From Coriaria nepalensis (taxonomy: Eukaryota; Streptophyta; Magnoliopsida; Cucurbitales; Coriariaceae), in the NCBI GenBank assembly GCA_027186245.1, contig CP114492.1, positions 503,501-567,500 of the forward strand: 64,000 nucleotides of DNA, in the 5' to 3' direction. Both the position numbers and the translations under genes were made by a program. Shown piece after piece: positions 1 to 11,220 of this stretch; the first letter of the stretch is position 1; each line of letters starts with the position of its first letter. The notes under the pieces were generated by a model. The model worked only from the letters and a program-made list of their open reading frames with translations. It did no database searches and was not told where the DNA came from.

Positions 1-547
1 TCTAATAGCACTATCTGGCACTGGTATTCCTCAGTCTCATCATCTTCTTCTTCCTGTTCTTCTTGTTGGTGTGATTTTGAACTAGTAGTTTGAGTATTCT
101 TTTTCGTTGCTGAAATATCTGATTTTGCTGCCGCCTCCTCTTGCTCAGTGATCAGATTGTGAAGCTTTTTGCTTCTTGACATAAGAGGAAACTGAACCAC
201 AAGAAGAAGAAAAAAAACAAGACATTTGTTAGATTAAAGAAGACAAGAGGAAAGTGAATACAGCTGATTGAAGTGGACCTTGTGAAGATGGAAGCTCATG
301 TCCTCTACTTCGATTACAATGTCACTAGGTAATCCTGTAGTGCAAAACCTGCAAGACAGATCCAAAGAAGAGGGGAAAAGAAAAGAGGTTCATTTTCAAT
401 GATTTTTATAGTATTGAAATATGAAGCCAGAGGTGAGAGGGTCCAAAATTAAGTTTTGAGTAAAAAAAAGTTTTGACTAGTGAGTACTGACCATGCTTGT
501 CCTTTGGAGTTTTGCTGCTTCTTTAGTGCTGCTGATGTTGTTGCCAT
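1..547 (-). CDS. NPH3/RPT2-type BTB domain protein, 5' part (partial)
   Basis: Seen: three exons read leftwards, 547..492, 348..279 and 191..1, joined in phase with GT-AG introns. The start is MATTSAALKKQQ, then WFCTTGLPSDIVIEVED and FHLHKFPLMSRSKKLHNLI, then an acidic Q/E/D-rich insert. The second block is the typical start of the BTB/POZ domain in the plant NPH3/RPT2 family. Known: these proteins act as CUL3 substrate adaptors or phototropin-signalling scaffolds at the plasma membrane. Only about 105 residues are inside the window; the rest of the BTB domain, the NPH3 domain and the C terminus lie beyond the left edge. The ATG at 547 is the first in frame and leads directly into the family N terminus. 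The exact paralogue cannot be told from this stretch. Confidence 0.88.
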
Positions 548-2914
548 TTTTCTCAGGTACGTCTGGACTGACTAATAAATCTTCTTGTTATTTATCCCCT
601 GAAAACTAGAACACTAGATCCATCTCTTTTTCTCTGTCTGTCTAAGCTAGAAGAAGCCTAGAAGTAGAGAGTTGCACTGAAATTTGTGTGGGTAATTGGA
701 AATGGATGAAAACAAAGGGAAAGAAGTTAGATCTTCTGAGAAGACCAAAAAAAAATAAAAATGAGAGCGACTTGTTTTGTTGTAAGTTTACTAGCTACAA
801 CAGCACAGTCGACACTGGTTTTTTCCTTCTAGTCAGAGAGCAGGGCTGAAAAGAGGGGGAGGGAGAAAAGAGAAATGGGAATCCAAAATAACACACAGAT
901 CGGACAAAATAGAGACTGATGAACAGATTTCGAAAAAAGTGGGAAAGCTGTATGTATGTATGATAATATTCTCTCTCTTTCCCTCTGACCTGAAAATTGA
1001 AATATCCTTTTCCTCCCTCACTTTGAACCAATTCAGAATCCCACACTAAAAATTGCCAAAGAGAGAGAGGAAGGGAGGGGAAGGAACTGAAAATGCAAAA
1101 AGAAAAGAAAAAAGGCAATGAATGCCAACTGGGGTTTCTTTGCTTATAAGCGTGATGCGATGTCTTGTCTAATTGAATTCCTTGATTTTTTTTATTAAGT
1201 GGGTTCCCGTTCATTTACTCAACCCAGTATTATTATTGGTTATGTGATACCGTGAGTCGTGGACAGGCTCCAAAAATCTTTTTAAAGAACCAAAAAAAAA
1301 AAAACCCCAGTATAAAATGATCCTTGGTGGTCAGAAAAAAACATATTAGCAACCACCCACATGGACATGTGTGCTCTCCTGTTTTGTTCCTGGGGTCAGA
1401 GATACCTTTTCAAGAGCAATAATATTCTGGTAAAGGCCTTATAGTCTAGACTAATAACCATATAAGCTGGTTGATTAATGAAATATGAATAGAGGTGGAT
1501 ATCAACCATTTTAATGGTTCTGTCCATCTATTCAGTCTTATTTTGGCTTCGCTAGATATGATAGTTTTTGGAGTGGTTCACACTTCACACAACCTTCAAA
1601 CCACCATTGAATGTCACTCTTCTTTATTTTTCTTTTCCAGTTTTCTGCTTGAATTTCTTGATGATCTTGTATTCTAGTTTTGAAATTTCAGGTTTCCAAG
1701 CAAAAATTTCTGGTTGGGGGGTTCTCTTCATTTATGTCAGATACATCGACCACAAAGCACCTTGCTTTGCAAGCATTTATGCCCCATCCACTTAATGAGG
1801 CACATAGTTTTCATTTATGATTTTTTTTTTACCTTGTTCATGCATAGGAAGTGATAGTTTTTACTATAATCTGCATTTTTCTCACATGAATTTCTAGTTA
1901 TATCATATTTCAAATTATTGATTATTAACTTATGAAGAAATTAGGATTGAACGAGACAGGAACAGTTTCAATAAAAAAAAATCTTTTTCTGATGCAATTT
2001 TGTGTGTGCATTATCTATATGATTTTTTTTTAATTCACGGGTCAATTAGGTATGATGATAATTATTGAATGATTTTAGGTCTCTGCAGAAAAGTTGCAAT
2101 TATATCTACAAGTGGACTATTTAAGAAACATTCAATCTATTACTTAAGGTCACATGCTTCTTTTTGTTTGACTAATCATGGTACAAAATGATAATATGGC
2201 CGTTACTATTTGTACCCCAATCACAAGACAATATAAAGCCAAAAATTAATATATGATAATCCATAATTTTACAAGTTAGAGTAGAGTATAGTAGTAGCGT
2301 AGACTAGTAGTGGATAGTGTGGACTTTTGCTAGGGCAAGTTTAGAGTAAAATTCGAGAAAGAACATGTTAGTTTGCTTTTTGGACATCTTATTACAGAAA
2401 GCTTGAACAACTTAGCTACAAAAACACTACTGTAGTTCACAGTTTCACGCTTCCTATGTTATAACTTAAGTCCATGTCTAACTCATAATTGGGATAAAGT
2501 ATTGAATAAACAAATAACAAGTGGGTTCGAAAGAAGGGAGCACTGACACAAAAAACCAGGACAAGGCATAGGGATAGTGGTATACTGGTACGTGTCGGTT
2601 TAGATAGAGCACACTGCACAGAGATAGAGGAATTTTGAATTCTTTTTATTAAAATTGATTGATCCATAACCCAATCAAAAGGTAAGTTGTGCATTGGTCA
2701 ATATCTCTTGACCATACCCTACTACTTACATTATTTTAAATATCATCTTCCTCAAATGATTTAGCCTAAAAAAAGAAACAGAGTACATTAGGATAAGGAA
2801 ACTGGATACGATGGTATCCAAGACATGCCTCTCTCTCTTCTAACCTGCCCCTACCATGACTCTAACACCAAGCAACTCCCTGCCGGCCAGAATCCGAGGC
2901 CTCTTTTGAGGATT
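548..2914. other. Intergenic: NPH3 gene leader/promoter side and spacer
   Basis: No supportable gene. The first few hundred bases must hold the promoter and leader of the leftward NPH3 gene, and include purine-rich GAGAGA stretches around 950-1080. The rest is AT-rich with poly-A/T runs. The short open frames here have no recognisable domain and no convincing splice partners. Confidence 0.6.
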
Positions 2915-3289
2915 TCATTTGCCTGCCAAAAAAAAAAAAAACTAGTTTAATTATTATCACTGTGAAGAAGTATTAGACTATAATGAGCCGACTTCACAAC
3001 ACTAATCACATTTTATACACAATGCAAAATTATATAAATTATATGTTGGTAAAGTTGCAAACATATTTTTGTAGGTTGTACCTGTTGTTGCCTCACGTGA
3101 AGCCGAGGCTTCTTCACCTGATGATTTCTCCTTCTCATGATCTTCGGATGCTGGGATGGAAACACCGGGCCAAGACCGACACATGCAATGCTTTCCTTTC
3201 TCTATCCGGCCATAGAGTTCACGAAGGTGCCTTCCACATCCAACCCATGACTTCTTTCCACATTGCTTACATTCTACTATAAAACACAT
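2915..3289 (-). CDS. Small conserved plant Cys-rich protein (first exon uncertain)
   Basis: Seen: an exon at 3289..3082 encodes VECKQCGKKSWVGCGRHL, later GKHCMCRSWPGV, then an acidic/Ser-rich tail (EDHEKEKSSGEEASAS). A donor at 3081 joins in phase to an acceptor before 2922, giving a very short last exon (2922..2915) that adds Gly-Lys and a stop. The C-x2-C plus C-x-C pattern would suit one zinc site. I recall small plant proteins with the same ECKxCGKxSWxGCGRH and HCxCRxWPGV blocks, but I know of no assigned function. The left part of the exon (MCFI) may be intron: TTTATAG just before the conserved block looks like an acceptor, so the true start may be in an upstream exon I could not place. 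Predicted length is about 70 residues plus any missing N terminus. Confidence 0.6.
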
Positions 3290-4948
3290 TTTTTGTTTTC
3301 TTCAAATTAGTTTCATTGAATCATCGTGATCTCTTGTGCTTATATACTATGCAATAGGCAGTAGACATACAACTTTGAGATAATCGCCCATTTTCTTTTT
3401 GGCCTTATCTTTGTCTCTAATTAAGTGAAAATATATTGGTCCATTCCCTTAATAAAAAAGGCATCTTGTTAGTAAGTATCGATTGATACACACACATATA
3501 TATAAACCTAACGATGATATACTATACCTGCTAGATAGAGATAGATATTGAGAAATAATTATTGTTAAGTATTTTTTAGTTTTCCTCTATCCTAGGTGAC
3601 ATTCTTATAATTGATATGGGAGTATGTATTTATGATCACTAGGGGCACAATGAGTAGTTATATTCATCTTGCGAGATATCGTTTTCAATGCATATGTATA
3701 TATATATGACGGCACTATGTGGGCGAATTTCATTATCCTGTCTTCTTGTCATGTTGTAAAAGATGCTACTTCGTTTACCAAGTACTTCATGTTAAAGCAA
3801 GTCATGCTTTTAGAGTTTTCTTTTTGGATGATATATGGGGTATTTAAGTCATTTAACCAAGCCTTGTAAATTGTTAGGTAATGATAGATACATGGTCTTA
3901 ATTTACCATCAACTTTCTACCCTTGTTGCTAGAGCCAAGGAAAAAAATAAAAAAAAATAAAAAAATAAAGTTTGGTGATGACGAGGTAGCTTGGCAATTA
4001 CTTGAAACAAGCTTTTATCACTTTTTATTAATTTATCTTTTTTTGGTTTCTAAAGTCATCAACTTCATCATAATAATCATCCACTTGCTTGTTTTCTTTT
4101 GGGATTGCTTCATCTGGTTCTGAGTTCATAACTTCATCAGTACTAGTTTGGTAAAGATTGATGATGCATGTATAGAGTGTGCTCAAATGTGTCAGGGCTA
4201 TTCCCAGATCATTCTCCAATGGTCTAGCTCGAAAAACAGGCTTGTGGGCTTGGCTCGTAGTTTGTTTGATGAAATGACGGAGAAGGTACTCAATGATTTT
4301 GTGTTATGTCCAACAGGGTCAAGGCGTGGAAGCATCAAGTCTTTTCAACGATAGTATGTGAATAATATTCATCTATAGCTCCGGACGAAGCAACTCTAGC
4401 GAGTATTCTTTTATAAAGATGCTCTTTGGGAAGACAGCAGTATGGAAATTTCTGAAATTTTTGGTCAGGATTGTTCAGAAAGATCACCTTAATACAGCCA
4501 TTCCATTTTATTTTTGCACATTTTTTGTTTATGTACATTGCTTGATAACTTATGATACCTGTAGGATGTAGCCCAACTATTTGTCTACCGGCCGGTTCAA
4601 CCAGTCCGCTGGAAAATCGATGTTGCCTTTCGGTAGTGACGAAGAGAGGTTTTGATATCATCTACATGAAGCAGAAGAATGAAGACAGTAATTAATTGTA
4701 TGTAGTGGTGAAATAGAGGAATAGAGACAGTGATAAGATAAATTCTTGAATATATCATTTTTATAGTGGATGTATCAATTTTGACCATATATGTCAGTTT
4801 TATAATATTATATCATACATTATGCTTACATGTGCGTGTGGTGGCGAAGATTGTGCCAAGGCTAAGAATATTGCTATTTTCTCCGGAGCAACTTTGGACC
4901 ATTTTTCAAAGGTAACATTAATCCAAACTTCTGAAATAGAAGCCTTTG
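3290..4948. other. Intergenic spacer
   Basis: AT-rich DNA with several short open frames on both strands. None shows a domain, conserved motif or plausible gene structure. A short stretch near 4250-4290 (LFDEMTEK-like) faintly recalls a PPR motif but has no neighbours of the same kind. Confidence 0.5.
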
Positions 4949-4956
4949 GTCCTCCA

Positions 4957-5559
4957 TAGAGGTGGCGATTTGTACCGGCACGGTTTGAGTATAGTATAGA
5001 TTGTGTCGTGCTATATTTGTGCCTGTATCTTAAAATAAGAGCACGATACGGTACATATACAGTAACGAGTTTTATATGTACAGTGCCGGCTAATGGGATC
5101 GTGCCAATCCATGGGCCCGTTCGGCCCATATACCTATTTTGGTCTGTGAGACCGTTTTGACTTGTAAGCATGAAGACTTTTTTTTTTAAAATTAATTTTA
5201 AATAAAAGAAAAGTTTTGAAGGAATTAATAAACTATTAATATTGTAATACATGTTGTGTATATTATTAATCATTCATAATAATAATAATTTAATAAATTA
5301 AAAGTTAATATCATTAATAATTACAATTATAAATAAACTGTAATAAATATTATTTTAAAAAATAAGATATTGTATTAATCGAAAAAATTTAAATATACAA
5401 AATAATTTCCGGAGAAAAAATTTATAAGATTAGGAGATGTTTTTAGACCCATGCCTCGGACGAGCCCGAATTGGCTCTGCCGTGCATGTGCTCATGACAT
5501 ACTTTTTTTATACCGTGCCGTATATGCTCTTATCGGGCCGGTCCATTTTGCCACCTCTA
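4957..5559. mobile_element. hAT-like non-autonomous DNA transposon (603 bp)
   Basis: Seen: the left end begins TAGAGGTGGCGATTTGTACC and the right end, read in reverse complement, begins TAGAGGTGGCAAAATGGACC, so the terminal inverted repeats share 11 of the first 12 bases and more beyond. The 8 bp outside each end are gtcctcca (4949-4956) and gtccgtca (5560-5567), which match at 6 of 8 positions, as expected for an aged 8-bp target duplication. Sub-terminal GGCCCGTT/GGGCCGG blocks and an AT-rich core are also typical. Known: hAT elements make 8-bp duplications, and many plant non-autonomous copies begin TAGRGGTGGCAA. There is no transposase frame, so it would depend on an element elsewhere. 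Confidence 0.72.
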
Positions 5560-5838
5560 GTCCGTCAATTCTTCTCCTGCCATGATTACTTGCTTCTCAA
5601 GTAAACTCTGCTCCTTTGTTTTTTTCCTTCTTCTGGAGGGAAAAGAAAATGCCGTTAATAAAGCTCGCTAAAATATTTTAATTGTCAAATCTCAAATTTG
5701 TCCTTCGTTGATATGTAGAGGGACGAGGGTAATTCCGGTAGTTAGAAAAATAAGAGCCACGTAAATCAAATCTGAACTTGAGGATCTGAAAAATTAGTGC
5801 ATCCTACTTTGCCCTTGAACTTTGAAGCTTATCAAGCT

Positions 5839-6348
5839 ATGGAGATGGCGGCTTCGACTATTTCTCAACTGTCTCTGTTCCAAATCCAAGCTCTCACACC
5901 CCTCCATGTGCGCAATGCGCGCTCCACCAGGCTCTGCCATGTGCACGTTCCCAAACGTGCGCCAGAATCTGGTCCGTCGGATCTCGGACTTAGATGTAGA
6001 AGACAGACGGTTTTGTTCCTGACGGCGACCGCGATTATGGCTGGTATAGGAAGATCGTCGATGGCGCAAGACATACCGCTGTTTGGACTGAGGAGGAAGC
6101 TGAAGAAGGTGGAAGAGGAAGCGGAGGAGATAGTGAGGGAAGGCTTCGAGGCCGCGGAGAAAGGGATTGAAACGGCTGAGAGAGGAATTGAGACGGCGGA
6201 GAGAGGGATTGAAACGGCAGAGAGGGGAGTTGAAGCGGCGGTTAGTTTTGGTGGGTTAGCTCAGGCGGGCGCGGTAGTGGGAGCAGAAGTGGTGGGAGTT
6301 TTGGTCGCTACCGGAATTGTAAACGATATTTTGGGGCCTGAAGCTTAG
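5839..6348 (+). CDS. Uncharacterised plastid protein with Tat-type lumen signal and heptad repeats
   Basis: Single-exon gene, 169 residues from the ATG at 5839 (an ATG six bases later is also possible). Seen: a Ser/Thr/Arg-rich N terminus without acidic residues (transit peptide); then twin arginines (RCRRQ, residues 54-55), a hydrophobic core (VLFLTATAIMAGIG) and SMA-QD, a likely processing site; then a charged helix (RRKLKKVEEEAEEIV) running into a seven-residue repeat, GIETAER, three times and then degenerate; finally a hydrophobic stretch (GGLAQAGAVVGAEVVGVLVA) and a short tail ending GPEA. Inference: bipartite targeting with a Tat signal to the thylakoid lumen, and an amphipathic helix or coiled coil with a C-terminal membrane-associated segment. 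I do not recognise a named family. The next gene on the same strand, HCF164, is also a thylakoid protein. Confidence 0.72.
   Translation: MEMAASTISQLSLFQIQALTPLHVRNARSTRLCHVHVPKRAPESGPSDLGLRCRRQTVLFLTATAIMAGIGRSSMAQDIPLFGLRRKLKKVEEEAEEIVREGFEAAEKGIETAERGIETAERGIETAERGVEAAVSFGGLAQAGAVVGAEVVGVLVATGIVNDILGPEA
6163..6240 (+). repeat. In-frame 21-bp tandem repeat coding for GIETAER units
   Basis: Three near-identical 21-bp units (GGGATTGAAACGGCTGAGAG and variants) followed by a diverged unit encode the heptads of the lumen-type protein. Third-position differences between units (gag/gaa, gcg/gca/gct) leave the protein repeat unchanged. Confidence 0.85.
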
Positions 6349-6555
6349 AAAATTTGTTCCCTAATTCTTTGTAATAATTAATTAATACCTTATTAGTTAA
6401 TTAATTAATTTATCTGTTTTTTTAGTAAATTATTGTTTATTTAATTAATTTACGAAAATGGCAAAAGCCATTATCTGATAAGTCGAAAGTATATATATAA
6501 ACAAAAAAAGAAAAAAAAAGCAAATAAACAAAAATCCACAACTACGTTTCGTATT

Positions 6556-8234
6556 ATGGCTTCAAACGCCATTACTCCTCTCCATACGATTCCTTCAAGC
6601 TTTCTCACCATTCAAGCGCCTATACACTTGATTCAATCTTCCGCTATCTCCTTCTGGTCCAATAGAAGAGGACGATTTCGAGCCCTAGCTTCTTCCCAGA
6701 CGGATCCTGATCCTTCCGATTCTTCTACTCCGGTAAGCTTCTCTTTACCTTCTCAATCCTACTTCTACTGACGAACAGCTTTCAGTAATCGCTGATTTTG
6801 AGATGTCGATTTGATTTCAACGGTTCCGTCGATTATTTCTCGAGGTTCTTTTCATTTTCCAGATGGTAGCGTTTCTACTTTCTACTGTACTGTTAATCTG
6901 TTATTATGAGTTTGGCTTGTTTAGAATTGATATCAAGAGTGAGGAATGTGTTCTAAATGTAAACTCAAGCTAATCTGGTTTTCCTAAGTCAAACGAGATT
7001 TACTCGTTGCTGTGGTGTTATAATTCATTGTTAAGTGGATTGGTTTCGTTTGGCTGCACGATAAGTCTGTTGTTGAGCCTGCATCATCAGTCAATCGTAG
7101 TACTACTTCCCAAGCAGCTAGTTCTTCCACAAATGGAGGTTTTCCGGAGTTTCCAACTAAAAATATCAATAAGAAAATAGCAGTTGCTTCTACCATTGCA
7201 GCAGTCGCTCTTTTCTAATCGATTCGTCTAGATTTTGGTGTTTCTTTGAAGGATCTATCTGCTGCTGCTTTACCATATGAGGCGGTAAGATTAATAATAA
7301 TATCTGTGATTTATCATAATCTTGCGACCTTTGGAATTAGATACCAAAGACTGTATTGTTGTCCTTTTCTTTCTTTCAAACTTGTTCTAGTGTTAGTCAT
7401 ACATGTGCTGTTATTGCCAAATTTTTTTATGTTTTTATATTGGGGTATTCCTTCCTTCTGTGGACTACTTTCTAGGCTCTCTCAAATGGAAAGCCTACTG
7501 TAGTGGAGTTCTATGCAGACTGGTGTGAAGTATGCCGAGAATTAGCACCGGATGTAGATAAAGTTGAGCAGCAATACAAGTAATTTTCTCTACCTTTCTC
7601 ATTATTCGACACTCTTTCTGTCTCTGTTTTGCTTTTTATGAATTCCAGCCTTGTATTCCAAACTTATGGCTCCTTAGAGGAAAGAAAAAAAAAAGGGAAA
7701 AAAAGGGAGAGTTCTTCCATTTCTGCTATGCAATTGATGATGTGCATTTGGTTTAGCCTTTGAAGCTAGAGTTCAGTGAACTGGAGTTTGTGCAAACTAT
7801 ATTTTTATTAGATTGTGAGATAAACTAGATCTGCATTTGAGATAATGTCTGATTTTGTGTGCCCAAAACTGAAGTTTCACTCGCTCAACCAAACACCTGT
7901 AAATCTTCTAGATAACACTCTTGAACTGTTGGTCAACTTTTCTCTCTATAGGAACCGTGTGAATTTTGTTATGTTGAATGTTGATAATACCAAGTGGGAG
8001 CAAGAGCTTGATGAGTTTGGAGTAGAGGGTATTCCGCACTTTGCATTTTTAGGTAGAGAAGGGAATGAAGAGGGCAATGTAGTCGGCAGACTTCCAAGGC
8101 AATACCTATTAGAGAATGTTGATGCCCTTGCGCGTGGTCAAGCAACTATACCCCATGCTTGTGTTGTAGGACCATATTCAAGTGCTGAAGCCAGAAGAGT
8201 GCACCAAGTTGCTGATCCAAGAAGTCATGGGTAG
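6556..8234 (+). CDS. HCF164: HCF164-type thylakoid thioredoxin-like protein, interrupted by an in-frame TAA
   Basis: Four exons: 6556..6732, 7066..7284, 7476..7579, 7952..8234, all GT-AG and in phase; 260 codons in total if the stop is read as a codon. Known: HCF164 is a membrane-anchored thioredoxin-like protein facing the thylakoid lumen, which passes reducing power from the stroma (with CCDA) and is needed for cytochrome b6f assembly. Seen: transit peptide in exon 1; linker and membrane anchor in exon 2 ([18 protein letters not shown]); thioredoxin fold in exons 3-4 with the active site WCEVC (residues 148-152), the cis-Pro region GIPHFAFL, and the conserved end SHG. Odd: in the reading frame that continues cleanly on both sides, codon 110 is TAA (7216-7218), between the anchor (VALF) and [11 protein letters not shown]. 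As written the main product would stop inside the anchor. It may be a null or pseudogene allele, a sequencing error, or bypassed by skipping of exon 2, which is a multiple of three. Confidence 0.85.
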
Positions 8235-9444
8235 ATTTTGAACTTCCTTTTTTAGAAGTATCATCAAGTTGTCGCTGGAAGAAATAGGTAGAGGTACTTC
8301 TTTGCCTCTAACCATTCAATTCCTTATTTTAGTATTGTTATTAAAATGTCAGTTGGGTTCTGAACTGCAATTTGGGCTTCCGAAATAACCGCCAGATACC
8401 GAACTCTTCGATTTTTTTTGCATTCCATGAAAAATATTTAACCTCATTTAGTTACATATTTGTCTGAATACTGAATTGATAATTCTGAGGTTGAAATAAG
8501 AAAGTTAGTAGTTTGTATGCTCTGCTGGTTGACTGCTGCATTTTCATATTCAAGTGCCTGTGGTTGTTCCTTGCCCAGAAGGCACAGTTTTCTTTTCTAC
8601 CTTAAGCTGCTTTCTATGCAGGTTATAAATCTCTCCTTCAGATTGTTAACTTCTATTAAGGAACCTTGTATTTCTTTGTGTGTTATATATAAATCGATAT
8701 GTTCCTTGTTAAAAGTTCGCATTTTATTATTTTCCTGGGTGTGCTTTCAATAATAACTTTCTTTGCCTCTCTAAAGTTGCATTTTGAGTAAATTGGAAAC
8801 TATGTAAGATACTGTGAGGTCAGATTAGATGTGTTTTTGTTAGGTCCTCTGGTCCTTAGTTAGACTGTTTAGATGTTTTCTGTTCACTTGATCTTACTCG
8901 TGACAAGGTGTGCAATTATAGTATCATGGTCTTTTTATACAGTCTTATTATTATTATAATCGTAGGGCCATCGATAAACTATATCGCTTCCCTGCCTTTT
9001 CTCTTTTCCAGGAGAGAGGATCATGGATAGGTGTAGAAAATATATACCTATTAATGATTCTAAAGACATTGTTAGTTCTGTACAATAGAACTTATAATAT
9101 ATTATTGGGATATAAGATCAGTGGTAACTATAGCTTATGCTCTCCTAAAATTCCTCCCTACCACATTCACACACAAAAACTAAAGGCACACTATTATTAG
9201 CCGTCTTGAGAAAGTCAACTCAAATTTATTCTCCTTTCTACTCATCAATTCTTCCTGCCGTCTTCCCTCCAGACCTTAAAAAACAAACCAACCCCCCCCC
9301 ACACACACAAAACTTTCTGGCTTTCTTTAATTATAGGCTGCAAATTTTCTAAGTTCATTCCTTCTCAGAACCCTCTCTCTCCTCTTTTTGAACTCTCCCT
9401 GTGATATTTCTCTGTAGAAGAAACCCCTGAATCAGAGCTCAACA
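8235..9444. other. Intergenic: HCF164 3' side and WD40 gene promoter/leader
   Basis: No gene seen. Bases 9290-9310 hold a short C-run followed by (CA)n. The stretch from about 9300 to 9440 is CT-rich and probably the 5' leader of the WD40 gene. Confidence 0.6.
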
Positions 9445-10911
9445 ATGAAAGGCTCATTAAGAGGAGGTCGGATATTTTCTGAAGATCATAGTGTACGAGG
9501 AAGAAAAGTTGAAAAGTTCGACAAATTAGGTAAAGATAAGGACCGTGCTTACCTTTATCATCGTAGAGATAGTGAAGATTCAGAAGCTCTAATGATCAAC
9601 CCGGCATCCAATCATCAAGAAGACCCAGATGATCGTCACCACCCTCCATTCATGGACCGACCTGATCAATCGCATTCTCCACCACACAATTTCTCCTCTC
9701 CCTTTGCTAAATCTCCATGGTCCTCTCATATGAGCCCTCGACTTGAGCGTTCTTCAACACAAGATAATCCCTCCCATAAAAACATTCTCATCGGCTCTCT
9801 TATCAGAGAAGAAGGCCATATCTACTCCTTAGCTGCTTCTGGTGATCTCTTATACACCGGATCAGATTCCAAAAACATCCGGGTTTGGAAAAACCAGAAG
9901 GAGTTTTCCGGATTCAAATCAAACAGTGGATTAGTCAAAGCCATTATTATAGCCAATGATAAGATCTTTACAGGTCATCAAGATGGGAAAATCCGTGTTT
10001 GGAAAATCTCATCTAGAGATCCAAGCATGCATAAACGTCTAGGAACATTACCTAGTTTAAGTGACTACCTAAAATGCTCGTTAAAACCGAGCAATTATGT
10101 TGAAGGCAGAGAGCGTAGAAATGCCTTAGGGATCAAGCATTATGATGCAATCTCATCCTTAAGTTTAAGTGAAGATAAATATTTTCTTTACTCTGCTTCT
10201 TGGGATAAAACCTTCAAGGTCTGGAGGGTTTCTGACTCGAAATGTTTGGAATCCATTAAAGCTCATGATGATGCTGTTAATTGTTTGATTGCGAGTTTAG
10301 ATGGATTGGTTTTTACAGGTTCAGCAGATGGAAGTGTGAAAGTATGGAGAAGAGAGTTACAAGGGAAAGGTACCAAGCATTTTTTTTCACAGACTCTGTT
10401 AAAACAGGAATGTGCAGTTACTGCCTTAGCCGTAAATAATGAAGGTGGCTTTATTTACTGTGGTTCGTCTGATGGGATGATTAACTTCTGGGAGAGGGAG
10501 AAATCTCTTTCGCACGGTGGGGTTTTAAGAGGGCATACTTTGGCGATTTTGTGCTTAGTTACAGCAGGGAGTTTGGTTATTAGTGGTTCAGCTGAAATGG
10601 GAATTTGTGTATGGAAGAGGATTGCAGGTGAAGGTGTTCAAGAGCATGTCTGTTTGTCCGTTTTGACTGGCCATACCGGTCCCGTCAAGTGTTTGGCTGT
10701 CGAGAAAGATGGGGACATTTTGGGGGAGGGAGGAAACTGGATTTTGTATAGTGGGAGTTTGGATAAGTCAGTTAAGGTGTGGAAGGTTTCAGAAATGGCT
10801 CCTCCCATGGTGCAAACTCCATTGCAGTATCGGTCAGAAGGAAGGCCGAGTGGCTTCTCTAAGACTCCTAGCTTTGGTTCAACCGGAAGAATGGGGTCGA
10901 GAAGATCTTAG
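9445..10911 (+). CDS. JINGUBANG-like WD40 repeat protein
   Basis: Intronless, 488 residues. Seen: a charged, Ser/Pro/His-rich N-terminal region (about 1-110), then seven WD40 blades between about residues 117 and 450. Blade ends include NIRVWK, KIRVWK, TFKVWR, SVKVWR, MINFWE, GICVWK and SVKVWK, with GS(A/S)D turns. The tail is basic and Ser-rich. Family: plant WD40 proteins related to JINGUBANG, which in Arabidopsis restrains pollen germination in wet conditions, probably as a scaffold for transcription factors. The function of this paralogue is inferred only from the family. The start codon follows a CT-rich leader and opens with MKGSLRGG. A propeller made wholly from one exon is normal for this group. 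Confidence 0.88.
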   Translation: MKGSLRGGRIFSEDHSVRGRKVEKFDKLGKDKDRAYLYHRRDSEDSEALMINPASNHQEDPDDRHHPPFMDRPDQSHSPPHNFSSPFAKSPWSSHMSPRLERSSTQDNPSHKNILIGSLIREEGHIYSLAASGDLLYTGSDSKNIRVWKNQKEFSGFKSNSGLVKAIIIANDKIFTGHQDGKIRVWKISSRDPSMHKRLGTLPSLSDYLKCSLKPSNYVEGRERRNALGIKHYDAISSLSLSEDKYFLYSASWDKTFKVWRVSDSKCLESIKAHDDAVNCLIASLDGLVFTGSADGSVKVWRRELQGKGTKHFFSQTLLKQECAVTALAVNNEGGFIYCGSSDGMINFWEREKSLSHGGVLRGHTLAILCLVTAGSLVISGSAEMGICVWKRIAGEGVQEHVCLSVLTGHTGPVKCLAVEKDGDILGEGGNWILYSGSLDKSVKVWKVSEMAPPMVQTPLQYRSEGRPSGFSKTPSFGSTGRMGSRRS

Positions 10912-11220
10912 GATATCCCTTTCCTTTTTTCATTGCCCCTGTTCAGAATTTGATTTGAAGGTCTTAACACATATATTCATAAGATAATAACGTCAAAATG
11001 GAGTGGGTCCCTTTTTGTATGTAATTATTTGGATGTTTAAAAGTCAGTTTTTTGATATTAGACGTTACATGATATGGCATGATCTCTATCGTTGTAACAT
11101 CTAGAATAAATTTCTTCGTGAACAGTGTCTACGGTATAATGTTCCATCTCCAACTTTGCTAGAAACTCCTTAATCAATTTTCAAGATTCTACACATAACA
11201 TTAATCAATTTAGTGTACTT

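Noticed and set aside
795..1214. 139-codon minus-strand open frame
   Set aside because: Low-complexity Phe/Ser/Pro-rich translation of a purine-rich leader/promoter region; no domain and no splice structure.
4148..4354. LFDEMTEK-like stretch as a PPR fragment
   Set aside because: Only about one weak motif, no neighbouring motifs in any frame.
4800..5273. 157-codon minus-strand open frame
   Set aside because: It runs across the left end of the hAT-like element into AT-rich DNA; no recognisable domain.
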